Source: CAVSRC01 sp963830205 (lineage in GTDB: Bacteria; Pseudomonadota; Alphaproteobacteria; Rhizobiales; Kaistiaceae). Taken from it: a DNA stretch of 64,000 bases. Below, piece by piece: positions 51,992 through 61,567 of this stretch. Each line of letters begins with the position of its first letter. The first letter of the stretch is position 1. Where the stretch lies: NCBI GenBank assembly GCA_963830205.1, contig CAWHLP010000041.1:62001-126000 (forward strand), written 5' to 3'. The translations under genes were made by a program, and so were the position numbers. The notes below the pieces were generated by a model, which was not told the DNA's origin, ran no database searches, and worked only from the letters and a program-made list of their open reading frames with translations.

Positions 51992-53073
51992 AGCGCCAGA
52001 CCCAGATCGTGCTGTTCTGGCTGGGGGCGCTGGCCGCCATGGTCGCGGCGCTGGTCCTGTTCCGCGCCATCCTGCTGCCCTTTGCCGCCGGCATGGCGCT
52101 GGCCTATGCCCTCGACCCGGTCGCCAACTGGCTGGAGAAGCGCGGCTTCAACCGCACGATCGTGGCGCTCGGCATCGTCGTGCTGATCGCCATCCTCTTC
52201 GTCGCCGTCTTCATCCTCATCGTGCCGGTGCTGATCAGCCAGCTGGTCGATTTCCTGCAGCAGCTGCCGAACCTGATCGCGCGCCTGCAGACGCTGCTCG
52301 GCCCGTGGCTGGAAAGCGACTGGGCGCGCTATCTCGGCATCGATGCTGCGAGCCTCAGGGCCTCGCTCACCGGCTTCTTCGCCAACGGCGCCAGCATCAT
52401 GCAGACGCTGCTCTCCTCGCTCCTGACCGGCGGGCGCACGGTCATCGACGTGGCGTCGCTGTTCTTCGTCACGCCCTTCGTCGTCTTCTACCTGCTGCGC
52501 GACTGGCACCGCATGATCGCCTGGGTCGACGGGCTGTTGCCGCGCGACTATGCCGACGAGATCCGCCGGCTCGCCCGCGCCATGGACGAGAAGGTCGCCG
52601 CCTTCGTGCGCGGCCAGATGCTGTCGGGAACGGTGCTCGGCATGTTCTATGCGGCCGGCCTGGTGGCCATCGGCCTCAACTACGGCCTGCTCATCGGCCT
52701 GGCCGCCGGCATCTTGAGCTTCATCCCCTATCTCGGTTTCACCAGCGGGTTCGTCGCCTCGATCATCATCGCGCTGGTCCAGTTCTGGCCGAACTGGATC
52801 TGGCTGGTCGCCACCGTTGCCGTCTTCATGGCCGGCCAGGTGCTCGAAGGCTACATCCTGCAGCCATACCTGATCGGCACCCGCGTCGGCCTGCATCCGG
52901 TCTGGCTGCTCTTCGCGCTCTTCGCTTTCGGCCTGCTCTTCGGCTTCCTCGGCCTGCTCGTCGCCATTCCGGCGGCCGCGGCTGTCGGCGTGCTCCTCCA
53001 TTTCGCCATCGAACGCTATCAGGCAAGCCCGCTCTATCGCGGCGGCGGCGGCGCCGGGCCCGACCATGAGTGA
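51988..53073 (+). CDS. AI-2E family transporter
   Basis: A 361-aa membrane protein of the PerM/YhhQ-like 'AI-2E' family, with about eight helices. Family blocks include LLPFAAGMALAYALDPV, DRL-like LPRDYADEIRRLARAMDEKVAAFVRGQM, and the C-terminal HPVWLLFALFAFGLLFGFLG. ATG 51988 (MKRQTQIVLFWLGAL) overlaps the preceding gene's restored stop (ATGA), and the gene overlaps hdaA by 8 bp. Members may export autoinducer-2 or other substrates, so the function is uncertain. Confidence 0.9.
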   Translation: MKRQTQIVLFWLGALAAMVAALVLFRAILLPFAAGMALAYALDPVANWLEKRGFNRTIVALGIVVLIAILFVAVFILIVPVLISQLVDFLQQLPNLIARLQTLLGPWLESDWARYLGIDAASLRASLTGFFANGASIMQTLLSSLLTGGRTVIDVASLFFVTPFVVFYLLRDWHRMIAWVDGLLPRDYADEIRRLARAMDEKVAAFVRGQMLSGTVLGMFYAAGLVAIGLNYGLLIGLAAGILSFIPYLGFTSGFVASIIIALVQFWPNWIWLVATVAVFMAGQVLEGYILQPYLIGTRVGLHPVWLLFALFAFGLLFGFLGLLVAIPAAAAVGVLLHFAIERYQASPLYRGGGGAGPDHE

Positions 53074-53770
53074 GCGTCCCTCGTCCGCACGGCAGTTGCC
53101 GCTCAGCCTGCCGCATCGCGCCGCCATGACGCGCGCCGACTACCTCACCGGCGATGCCAACCGGGCGGCGATCGCGCTCATCGACGCCTGGCCCGCCTGG
53201 CCCGACCGGGCCGTGCTGCTCTCGGGCCCGGCCGGCTCCGGCAAGACCCATCTGGTCGAGATCTGGCGCCACGCGAGCGGCGCCGCCGTCAGGGCGGCAA
53301 ACGCGCTCGGCGACGTCGAGGCGCTCTCCGCCGCGCCGGCGATTGCGGTCGAGGATCTCCACCTGGGTCCGCTCGATGAGGCCGGCCTCTTCCATCTCGT
53401 CAATCTCAGCGGCGAGCGCCATCGGCCGCTCATGCTGACCAGCCGGCTGCCGGCCGGGGCGCTCCCCATGCGGCTGCCCGACCTTGCCTCGCGCCTGCGC
53501 GCTGCCCGGCCGATCGCCCTCGGTGCGCCCGACGACGCGCTGCTCAGGCTGGTGCTGGTCAAGCTCTTTGCCGACCGCCAGCTCACCGTCGATCCCGGCG
53601 TCATCGAAACCATCGTCACCCGCATGGAACGCTCGCTGGAGGCGGCCAGCCGCATCGTCGACGAGCTCGACCGCGAGGCGCTGGCCGGCGGCCGCTCGAT
53701 CAGCCGCCGGCTCGCCAGCGAGACCCTGGCGCGGGTGGTCGACAACCAGCCGGACCTGTTCGCCGAGTAG
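53066..53770 (+). CDS. hdaA: HdaA, regulatory inactivator of DnaA
   Basis: DnaA-related AAA+ protein that promotes hydrolysis of DnaA-ATP to limit re-initiation. The 234-aa product has an N-terminal clamp-binding motif (RQLPLSLPH), the Walker A GPAGSGKTHL and a Walker B-like AIAVEDLHLG, but no DnaA DNA-binding domain. It follows AI-2E with an 8-bp overlap, the usual order. Its last 30 or so codons are duplicated about 1.7 kb downstream (55396-55488). Confidence 0.92.
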   Translation: MSERPSSARQLPLSLPHRAAMTRADYLTGDANRAAIALIDAWPAWPDRAVLLSGPAGSGKTHLVEIWRHASGAAVRAANALGDVEALSAAPAIAVEDLHLGPLDEAGLFHLVNLSGERHRPLMLTSRLPAGALPMRLPDLASRLRAARPIALGAPDDALLRLVLVKLFADRQLTVDPGVIETIVTRMERSLEAASRIVDELDREALAGGRSISRRLASETLARVVDNQPDLFAE

Positions 53771-53773
53771 GGG
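53681..53773 (+). repeat. hdaA 3' end, left copy of a ~93-bp direct repeat
   Basis: The last 30 codons and stop of hdaA. A diverged copy in the same orientation lies at 55396-55488, with an exact offset of 1715 bp throughout. The best-conserved part, from AGACCCTGGCGCGGGTG to the stop codon, differs at only two or three positions. Confidence 0.85.
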
Positions 53774-53798
53774 CGGGGCTCCGTCGCCGGCGTTCGTT

Positions 53799-54782
53799 TC
53801 AAGCGGCGCCGCGAAATTCCGTCGGCGTTGCTCCGAACCGCCGGCGGAAACAGCGGTTGAAATAGGGAATTTCGCTGAAGCCGCTGGCGCTCGCGATCTC
53901 GCCTATCTTCATGAGGTCATGGCGGCGATCCGCCAGCATCGACCGCGCCCGCTGGAGCCGCAGTTCGAGCACGCGCTCGGTGAAGGTCGATCCGGATTGG
54001 CGCAGCAGGTCCTGGACGTAGCGGTCGGTTACGCCCATGCGTCGGGCCACGCCGCGCGGCGAGAATGCCGGATCGGCGAAGCCGGTGCGGATCGCCGTGA
54101 CGATCTCGTGCAACCGCGCCGCCCGAAGACCGCGCATGCATGCCTCGTCGGCGGCGTCCTTTTCGGCGCCGAGCGCCAAGGCGACGAGATCGACGATCGT
54201 CGTTCCCACATGCACGGCCAGATCCGAATTGTCGTCGATGTCGTCGGCGGCCGGAAGGATGTCGAGATATCGGCGCAGGTGCCGCATCGCCCCGCCGCTT
54301 CGCTCGAGCGGCCTCGCCACGAAGTCCTCGACCGGCCGGGACAGCTGGTGCAGACGCGCCTGGTCGATCGCGATGGCAGAAAAATCGTGCGGGTCGGCAA
54401 AGCGAAGATCGCCGGGTTTGGTGCAGCTGAAAAGGGCTGCCGTCTCGGCGCCGAGAAGGACCTCGCGTCCGGACTGCGCCAGCGACAGCGGTCGCGGCCC
54501 CCGGTTGATGAGGAGCACGAAATTTGGCGAGTTCAGCCCGGCCTGTCCGTGCGACATCCACGACATGCGATCCACGGTCCCGGTGAAGCGCAGCACGTCC
54601 ACCGGGGTCGGGCTGTGGTTGAAGCGCGCCCCGCGCAGCCGCTCGGTGAAGCGCCGGCCGGGCAGCATCGTGACATCGTGCGGACCGTAGACCTCACTCA
54701 GGAAATCGCGCCAGACCGACAGGCGAGCGCGGTCATCAAAGCCGGCGGGAAGGTCTTCCGATCGGAATGCGATGCTCTTCAT
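53799..54782 (-). CDS. AraC family transcriptional regulator
   Basis: A 327-aa regulator. The C-terminal 100 residues are the double helix-turn-helix: RGVARRMGVTDRYVQDLLRQSG and KIGEIASASGFSEIPYFNRCFRRRFGATPTEFR. The N-terminus is an AraC-binding-type domain (VWRDFLSEVYGP..., NFVLLINRGPRPLSL). Start ATG 54782 has GGAGG 7-8 nt upstream. It lies in the 1.6-kb segment between the two hdaA-tail repeats, in opposite orientation to hdaA. The target is unknown; the divergently placed cysteine-rich gene is a candidate. Confidence 0.88.
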   Translation of the reverse strand: MKSIAFRSEDLPAGFDDRARLSVWRDFLSEVYGPHDVTMLPGRRFTERLRGARFNHSPTPVDVLRFTGTVDRMSWMSHGQAGLNSPNFVLLINRGPRPLSLAQSGREVLLGAETAALFSCTKPGDLRFADPHDFSAIAIDQARLHQLSRPVEDFVARPLERSGGAMRHLRRYLDILPAADDIDDNSDLAVHVGTTIVDLVALALGAEKDAADEACMRGLRAARLHEIVTAIRTGFADPAFSPRGVARRMGVTDRYVQDLLRQSGSTFTERVLELRLQRARSMLADRRHDLMKIGEIASASGFSEIPYFNRCFRRRFGATPTEFRGAA

Positions 54783-54999
54783 GGTGGCCTCCATGTAACC
54801 CGCACCGGATCGTTGGCAGCATAGGCCGGCTTCCCGGCGGGAGTCCAAGCCGAACGGCCGGTTCGCGGAACCGGCCACTGGCGCGTCAGCGTGCAAGCCG
54901 GCTTCGGTCCAGGACAAACGCTGTGCCGCGCTCCCGATCAGATTGATGCGAAGCCTCGCCGGTCATCGATCGGGGCTGTCACCCAAGCGAGGAGATCAG

Positions 55000-55350
55000 A
55001 TGTCCATCTCGTTCATGCGGAAATTGGGGTTCCTCGGCCTGGTGGCCGCGGCTCTCATCGCATTCGGAGCGGCGTTGTCCTCCCCGGCAAACGCCGCCAA
55101 GAACGTTCCACAGCGAGATATGCTGGCCGCATGCAAGCATGAAGGACCAAACTGTGAAATCCTGACGAACAATCCTGGAGGATTGATCGGATGCAGTTAC
55201 AGCACTGGCGCCTGTTTTTATTGCAAAAACAACAAATGTCATGCGATTAATATGTCAACCAATCCCATAGGAAATAGAATAGGCACGGTGGGCAAATCCG
55301 GCAAAATCGCCCCCAAATTCGCCCCCACGGGTGGCGCATCAGGTCCATAG
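55000..55350 (+). CDS. Secreted cysteine-rich protein in an AT-richer segment
   Basis: A 116-aa protein with a signal peptide (MRKLGFLGLVAAALIAFGAALSSPANA after a 5-residue start). The mature part has six cysteines (LAACKHEGPNCE, IGCSYSTGACFYCKNNKCHAI) and a basic, glycine-rich C-terminus. GAGGAG lies 6-11 nt before ATG 55000. Base composition and codon use (many A/T-ending codons) differ from the surrounding high-GC genes, pointing to recent transfer. It sits inside the hdaA-tail repeat pair. I do not recognise the family. Confidence 0.72.
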   Translation: MSISFMRKLGFLGLVAAALIAFGAALSSPANAAKNVPQRDMLAACKHEGPNCEILTNNPGGLIGCSYSTGACFYCKNNKCHAINMSTNPIGNRIGTVGKSGKIAPKFAPTGGASGP

Positions 55351-55395
55351 CCGTCCGACCTGGTGCCGCGAACAGGTGACGGTGCGCGAGACCTC

Positions 55396-55488
55396 CTTGC
55401 CGGCGGCTGCCCCATCAGCCGCCGCCTTGCCGCCAAGACCCTGGCGCGGGTGATCGGCAACCAGCCGGACCTGTTCGCCGAGTAGGGC
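55396..55488 (+). pseudogene. hdaA 3'-end remnant, right copy of the direct repeat
   Basis: Encodes ISRRLAAKTLARVIGNQPD then LFAE and stop, nearly the last 25 residues of HdaA, without any upstream domain. Compared with 53681-53773, it is about 85% identical. Together with the left copy it brackets the AraC and cysteine-rich genes. Confidence 0.8.
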
Positions 55489-55592
55489 AGGGCGCGCCGC
55501 TACCACAGCGCGGCGTTCGTGTTACCTTTCCCGGAAAAGCATCAATAAGCTCCGCCGGCCAGTGGCCCGGTGGACGGGAGGGGACAAGGGCG

Positions 55593-57498
55593 ATGGGCAC
55601 CTACGCGGACACCTATCAGCGCTGGCAGGACGATCCGATCGGCTTCTGGGCCGAGGCCGCCAAGGCGATTGACTGGGCCACGCCGGCCCGCGCCACCTTC
55701 AATCCCGAGGCCGGCGTCTATGGCCGCTGGTTCACCGGGGCGACCTGCAACACCTGCTACAACGCCCTCGACCGGCACGTGGAGGCGGGCCGCGGCGGTC
55801 AGACCGCGATCATCTATGACAGCCCGGTCACCGGCGTGAAGCGGGCGATCAGCTATCGCGATCTCCTCGACGACGTGGCGACCTTCGCCGCAGTGCTCGC
55901 CGACCACGGCATCGGCAAGGGCGACCGTGTCATCATCTACATGCCGATGATCCCCGAGGCGATCGTCGCCATGCTCGCTACGGCGCGGATCGGCGCGATC
56001 CATTCGGTGGTGTTCGGCGGCTTTGCCGCCCACGAGCTCGCCAGCCGCATCAACGACGCCGAGCCCAAGCTGATCGTCACCGCCTCCTGCGGCATCGAGC
56101 CCACCCGCGTCGTCCCCTATGTGCCGCTGGCCGCTGCGGCGATCGCGCAGGCGACCCAGAAGCCGGCGACCATGATCGTCGTCCAGCGAGAGCAGCACCG
56201 CGCTGAACTCGATCCCGTCCGCGACCGCGACTATGCGGAGGAGATGGCGAAGGCACGGCGCCGCCGGACGCAGCGAGCCGTGGGTGGCGGTGGCCGCGAC
56301 CGACCCGCTCTATATCCTCTACACCTCCGGCACGACCGGACAGCCCAAGGGCATCGTCCGCGACAATGGCGGCCACATGGTTGCGCTCGACTGGTCGATG
56401 GCGAACATCTACGGCGTCGCGCCGGGCGAGGTCTATTGGGCGGCCTCGGACATCGGCTGGGTCGTCGGCCACTCCTACATCGTCTATGCGCCGCTCATCC
56501 ACGGCTGCACGACGGTGCTCTACGAGGGCAAGCCGGTGGGCACGCCCGATGCCGGCGCCTTCTGGCGGGTAATCGAAGAGCACAAGGTGGCGGTGCTGTT
56601 CACCGCGCCGACGGCGCTCAGGGCGATCAAGAAGGAGGACCCGGAGGGCAAGCTGATCGGCCGCCACGACCTCTCCAGCCTGCGCAGCCTGTTCCTCGCC
56701 GGCGAACGCGCCGACCCGGATTCGGTGCGCTGGGCGGAGGAGGTGCTCGGCGTGCCGGTCATCGACCACTGGTGGCAGACCGAGACCGGCTGGGCGATCG
56801 CCGCCGATCCGCTCGGCATCGAGCTCTTGCCGGTCAAGCGCGGCTCGCCGACCACCGCCATGCCCGGCTACGACGTCAAGGTGCTCGACGACTTCGGCCA
56901 TCCGGTGAAGCCCGGCACGCTCGGCAACATCGCCATCCGTCTGCCGCTGCCGCCCGGCGCGCTGCCGACGCTGTGGGGCAACGACGACCGCTTCCGCGTC
57001 GCCTACCTCGCCGCCTTCCCCGGCTACTACCAGACGGCGGACGCCGGCTACATCGACAGCGACGGCTATCTGTTCATCATGGGGCGCACCGACGACATCA
57101 TCAACGTCGCCGGCCACCGCCTGTCGACCGGCGGCATGGAGGAGGTGCTGGCCAGCCACGCGGCGGTCGCCGAATGCGCCGTTATCGGCATCCACGACAA
57201 TCTCAAGGGCCAGCTTCCGATCGGCTTCGTCGTCCTCAAGATGGGCGTCAAGACGAGCCCGGCCACGGTCGAGAAGGAGATCATCGCGCTGGTGCGCGAG
57301 CAGATCGGCCCGGTGGCGGCCCTGAAGACGGTCCTGGTGGTGCCGCGCCTGCCCAAGACCCGCTCCGGCAAGATCCTGCGCGCCACCATGCGCCAGATCG
57401 CCGACGGCGATCAGGTCCGCGTGCCGGCGACCATCGACGACCCGGCGGCGCTCGACGAGATCACCGGCGCGCTCCACGCGCGCGGCATGGGGTCATAG
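55593..57498 (+). pseudogene. prpE: Propionyl/acetyl-CoA synthetase (PrpE-like), frameshifted
   Basis: AMP-forming acyl-CoA synthetase. The N-terminus (YADTYQRWQDDPIGFWAEAAKAIDW) is of the PrpE type. Later motifs are in the next frame: YILYTSGTTGQPKGIV, DHWWQTETGW, GRTDDIINVAGHRLSTGGMEE and the acetylatable lysine in KTRSGKILR. The frame changes between 56253 and 56275 in a GC-rich CGCCGCCGG stretch; dropping one base gives 634 aa, close to the 628 of E. coli PrpE. GGGAGGGGACAAGGG precedes the ATG. It probably converts propionate to propionyl-CoA. Confidence 0.85.
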
Positions 57499-57589
57499 CC
57501 GGCGTTGCACCTATGTTCTGGCGTTCTTGTCGGAATCGTCATAATCCGGGGCTAGAACAAGGCTGAAGGAGCCTGCGGTTCAAGGCCCG

Positions 57590-59794
57590 ATGGATCAGAA
57601 GAACCCACACGCCGCCATGGAAAGCGCTGCGACCGTCGAACCCGACGTCGCGGCCGGCATGGAGCTGCGCAAGTCGAAGTCGCGCTTTATCAACCGTGAG
57701 TTGTCGTGGCTGCAGTTCAATCGGCGGGTGCTGGAGGAGGCGGCAAACCCCAACCATCCGCTGCTCGAGAAGCTGCGCTTCCTGTCGATCTCGGCCAACA
57801 ACCTCGACGAATTCTTCATGGTGCGCTTCGCCGGCCTCAAGGGCCAGCAGCGCCAGGGCATCGCCATGGTGTCCGACGACGGCCGCTCGCTGAGCGGCCA
57901 GCTCAGCGCCATCGGCGAGGCGTGCGCCGGCCTTGCCAGCGACCAGCAGACGCGCTGGACGGAGCTGCGCCGCGAACTCGACGAAGCCGACATCCATCTC
58001 ATCGATGCCGCCGGGATCGCCGATGCCGACCGCGACTGGCTGGAGCACTATTTCCTCGATTCGATCTTCCCGGTGCTCACCCCGCTGGCCATCGACCCGG
58101 CGCACCCGTTCCCGTTCATCCCCAATCTCGGCCTGACCGTCGCGCTGCAGATGACGCGCAAGTCGAGCGGCCATCACATGACGGCGCTGCTGCGCGTGCC
58201 GAGCTCGATCGAGCGCTTCATCCGCCTGCCGTCGAACGATAATTGCAAGGATCGTTTCATCAGCCTGGAACAGGCGGTGACGCTGTTCGTGCACAGCCTC
58301 TTCCCTGGCTACGGCGTCGACGGGCAGGGCGCTTTCCGCGTCATCCGCGACTCGGACATCGAGGTGGAGGAAGAGGCCGAGGACCTGGTCCGCTTCTTCG
58401 AGAGCGCCCTCAAGCGCCGCCGCCGCGGCTCGGTGATCCGCCTCGAGATCGAGGCGGCCATGCCGGAAGGCCTGCGTCAGCTCGTCGCCGAAGCGCTGGC
58501 GGTGACCGCCGACGAGATCTTCCTGGTCCACGGCCTGCTCGCCTTGAACGATCTCGCCGAGCTTGTCGCCATCGACCGGCCCAACCTCAAGTTCTCGCCC
58601 TACACGCCGCGCTATCCCGAGCGCCTGCGCGACCACAACGGCGACTGTTTCGCTGCCATTCGGGAGAAGGACATCGTCGTCCATCACCCGTACGAGTCCT
58701 TCGACGTGGTGGTGCAGTTCCTGCGCCAGGCGGCCTCCGACCCGGATGTGGTGGCGATCAAGCAGACGCTCTACCGCACCTCGAACGATTCCCCGATCGC
58801 CAAGGCGCTGGCCGAAGCAGCCGAATCCGGCAAGTCGGTGACGGCGCTGGTCGAGCTCAAGGCGCGCTTCGACGAAGAGGCCAACATCCGCTGGTCGCGC
58901 GACCTCGAGCGCGCTGGCGTGCAGGTGGTCTACGGCTTCATCGAACTGAAGACTCACGCCAAATTGTCTCTGGTGGTGCGCCGCGAGGGCGGCCAGCTCG
59001 CCAGCTACGTCCATATCGGTACTGGCAACTATCATCAGGTGACGGCGAAGATCTACACCGACCTGTCGTTCTTCTCGGCCGACCCGGCGATCGCCCGCGA
59101 CGTCGCACGCATCTTCAACTACATCACCGGCTATTCCGAGCCGGAGACGCTGGAACGCCTGGCGATCTCGCCGCATATGCTGCGCGGAGCCATCCTTGGT
59201 CTCATCGCGGCGGAGGTGGAGCACGCCAGGGCCGGCCGGCCGGCGCAGATCTGGATGAAGATGAATGCGCTGGTCGATTCCCAGATCATCGACGCGCTCT
59301 ACGACGCCAGCCAGGCCGGGGTCGAGATCGACCTGGTGGTGCGCGGCATCTGCTGCCTGAGGCCGGGCATTCCCGGCCTGTCGGAGCGCATCCGCGTCAA
59401 GTCGATCGTCGGCCGCTTCCTCGAGCACGCCCGCATCTACTGCTTCGGTGACGGCCACGGGCTGCCCTCGGCGGGGGCCAAGGTCTTCATCGGCTCGGCC
59501 GACATGATGCCGCGCAATCTCGACCGCCGCGTCGAGGCGATCGTGCCCATCCTCAACCCGACCGTGCATGAGCAGATCCTCGGCCAGATCATGGTCACCA
59601 ACTTCGCCGACAACCAGCAGAGCTGGCGCGTGCTGCCCGACGGGACGTCGGAGCGCATCGTTCCGCGCAAGGGCGAGCCGCTGATCAACGCCCACCAGTA
59701 TTTCATGACCAACCCGAGCCTTTCTGGCAGAGGCAAGGCGGCGCTCAAGATCGGCACCGGCAAGTCGGGCCGCCGGCGCGGTCGGGGAGCGTGA
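57590..59794 (+). CDS. ppk1: Polyphosphate kinase 1
   Basis: Makes polyphosphate from ATP. The 734-aa product shows FINRELSWLQFNRRVLEEA, the phosphate-accepting histidine in ELKTHAKLSLVVRR, HIGTGNYH and RRVEAIVPI. Its stop overlaps the ppx start (GTGA at 59791-59794), so synthesis and breakdown enzymes are translationally coupled. Confidence 0.97.
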   Translation: MDQKNPHAAMESAATVEPDVAAGMELRKSKSRFINRELSWLQFNRRVLEEAANPNHPLLEKLRFLSISANNLDEFFMVRFAGLKGQQRQGIAMVSDDGRSLSGQLSAIGEACAGLASDQQTRWTELRRELDEADIHLIDAAGIADADRDWLEHYFLDSIFPVLTPLAIDPAHPFPFIPNLGLTVALQMTRKSSGHHMTALLRVPSSIERFIRLPSNDNCKDRFISLEQAVTLFVHSLFPGYGVDGQGAFRVIRDSDIEVEEEAEDLVRFFESALKRRRRGSVIRLEIEAAMPEGLRQLVAEALAVTADEIFLVHGLLALNDLAELVAIDRPNLKFSPYTPRYPERLRDHNGDCFAAIREKDIVVHHPYESFDVVVQFLRQAASDPDVVAIKQTLYRTSNDSPIAKALAEAAESGKSVTALVELKARFDEEANIRWSRDLERAGVQVVYGFIELKTHAKLSLVVRREGGQLASYVHIGTGNYHQVTAKIYTDLSFFSADPAIARDVARIFNYITGYSEPETLERLAISPHMLRGAILGLIAAEVEHARAGRPAQIWMKMNALVDSQIIDALYDASQAGVEIDLVVRGICCLRPGIPGLSERIRVKSIVGRFLEHARIYCFGDGHGLPSAGAKVFIGSADMMPRNLDRRVEAIVPILNPTVHEQILGQIMVTNFADNQQSWRVLPDGTSERIVPRKGEPLINAHQYFMTNPSLSGRGKAALKIGTGKSGRRRGRGA

Positions 59795-61323
59795 GCCTGG
59801 TATCTGACCTCACCATCACCCCCGAGGCGCCCGGGCGTCTCAATGGCGGCGGGCCGATCGCGGTCGTCGACATCGGCTCGAACTCGGTCCGCCTGGTTGT
59901 CTACGAGCGGCTAAGCCGCTCTTCGACGCCGCTGTTCAACGAGAAGGAACTGTGCGGGCTCGGCCGCGGGCTGGCGACGCGCGGCCGGTTGGAGCCGGAG
60001 GCGATCGCTTCGGCGCTGACCGCCATCCGCCGCTTCGCCGCCCTCGTCCGCCAGATCGGCGTCACCGCGCTGCACGTTCTGGCCACGGCCGCCGTGCGCG
60101 ACGCATCCAACGGCCCGGACTTCATCACCTCGGTCGAGGCGATCACCGGCGTCAAGGCCACGGTGCTTGCCGGCAGCGAGGAAGCCCGGCTCTCCGCCCA
60201 GGGCGTGGTTTCCGGCTTCCACCAGCCCGACGGCGTCGCCGGCGATCTTGGCGGCGGCTCGATCGAGGTGGTCGACGTCCGCAACAGCCGGACGGGGACC
60301 GGCGAGAGCTTCCCGCTCGGCGGCCTCCGCCTGGAGGAAGCCGCCGACGGATCGATCAAGCGGGCCGAGAAGATCGCCGCCGAGGCGCTCGCCAAATCGA
60401 AGGTGCTGCCTGCCGGCGACAAGCGCACCTTTTACGCGGTCGGCGGCACCTGGCGCTCGCTCGCCCGGCTGCACATGCGCCAGGCGGGCTATCCGCTGCA
60501 CGTCATGCACCACTATACGATCGGCGCCGACGAGGCTGCCGACTTCTGCCGCATGGTCGCCAGGCGCGAGATCGATTCGCTCGATTCGATCGAGGTCGTC
60601 TCGCGCAATCGCCGGCCACTCTTGCCCTACGGCGCCGTCGTGCTGGAGCAGGTGATCCGGGTGATGAAACCGTCGCAGGTGGTCGTCTCGGCGCTGGGCA
60701 TGCGCGAGGGGCTGCTCTACGAACTGCTCGACCCGGAAGAGAAGGCGAAGGACCCGCTGCTCACCGCCTGCGAGGAGCTGTCCTATCTGCGTTCGCGCTC
60801 GCCGCGCCATGCCCGCGAACTGGCGGACTGGTCGGCGATGGCGTTCGGCGTCATCGGCCTCGACGAGACCGAGGCCGAGATGCGCCTGCGCCATGCCGCC
60901 TGCCTGCTGACCGACCTCGGCTGGCGCGCCCACCCGGAATATCGCGGCGAGCAGAGCCTCAACTTGATCGCCCACGCCTCGTTCATCGGCATCGACCATC
61001 CCGGCCGCGCCTTCCTGGCGCTGGCCAACTTCTACCGGCACGAGGGGCTGATCGACGAGCAGCTCTCGCCGCGCATCCGCGAATTGGTCTCGACCCGCCT
61101 GATGGAACGCGCCCGGGCGCTGGGCGCGGTGCTGCGCGTGGTGCATCTCATCTCGGCGGCGACCCCCGGCGTGGTCAACCGCACGCACCTGGAAACGCGC
61201 GGCAAGGCGCTGGCGCTGGTGCTGCCGGGGGACCTCGCCGCGCTCGGCGGGGCGCGCGTTCTGCGTCGTCTCTCGCAGGTGGCGAAGTTTGCCGGTCTTG
61301 AGCCGGCAATCGTGGTGGAGTAG
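59791..61323 (+). CDS. ppx: Exopolyphosphatase
   Basis: Ppx/GppA phosphatase of 510 aa that removes terminal phosphates from polyphosphate. It has the actin-like ATPase motifs AVVDIGSNSVRLVVYE and GDLGGGSIEVVDV, plus a C-terminal HD-like helical domain. GTG start at 59791, coupled to ppk1. It could also hydrolyse pppGpp, as GppA-type members do. Confidence 0.93.
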   Translation: MSLVSDLTITPEAPGRLNGGGPIAVVDIGSNSVRLVVYERLSRSSTPLFNEKELCGLGRGLATRGRLEPEAIASALTAIRRFAALVRQIGVTALHVLATAAVRDASNGPDFITSVEAITGVKATVLAGSEEARLSAQGVVSGFHQPDGVAGDLGGGSIEVVDVRNSRTGTGESFPLGGLRLEEAADGSIKRAEKIAAEALAKSKVLPAGDKRTFYAVGGTWRSLARLHMRQAGYPLHVMHHYTIGADEAADFCRMVARREIDSLDSIEVVSRNRRPLLPYGAVVLEQVIRVMKPSQVVVSALGMREGLLYELLDPEEKAKDPLLTACEELSYLRSRSPRHARELADWSAMAFGVIGLDETEAEMRLRHAACLLTDLGWRAHPEYRGEQSLNLIAHASFIGIDHPGRAFLALANFYRHEGLIDEQLSPRIRELVSTRLMERARALGAVLRVVHLISAATPGVVNRTHLETRGKALALVLPGDLAALGGARVLRRLSQVAKFAGLEPAIVVE

Positions 61324-61567
61324 GGGCGGCCGGCGCGACCTCGCAGATAGAAGCAGTTCCGTTTCTCGACCGGCGAAGCGATCCGGCGTCGAGACCGGCG
61401 AAGGGCGATGCCGGGCATCGGTCGAGCCGGGATCGCGTCGGCGCCCGCCGGTCGGAACCCGAGCTTTCGCCATTATCGGCGCCGTCGGTCTCGGTCGTAC
61501 CCCGGGTACGTCCGTCCCGCCGGCTTGATCCTGTCGCAAAACGCTGTCGGACATCTGACCGAAACGC

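Noticed and set aside
51406..53073. Single 555-aa fused phosphatidyltransferase-transporter
   Set aside because: The joining segment is arginine-rich nonsense, and one extra C at 51865 explains it; the ATGA overlap returns when it is removed.
57539..59695. 718-aa minus-strand ORF opposite ppk1
   Set aside because: Shadow of ppk1; rich in histidine, arginine and aspartate without any motif.
61497..61510. Near-palindrome GTACCCCGGGTAC as a binding site
   Set aside because: One base off a perfect palindrome and not next to a gene start; likely chance in GC-rich DNA.
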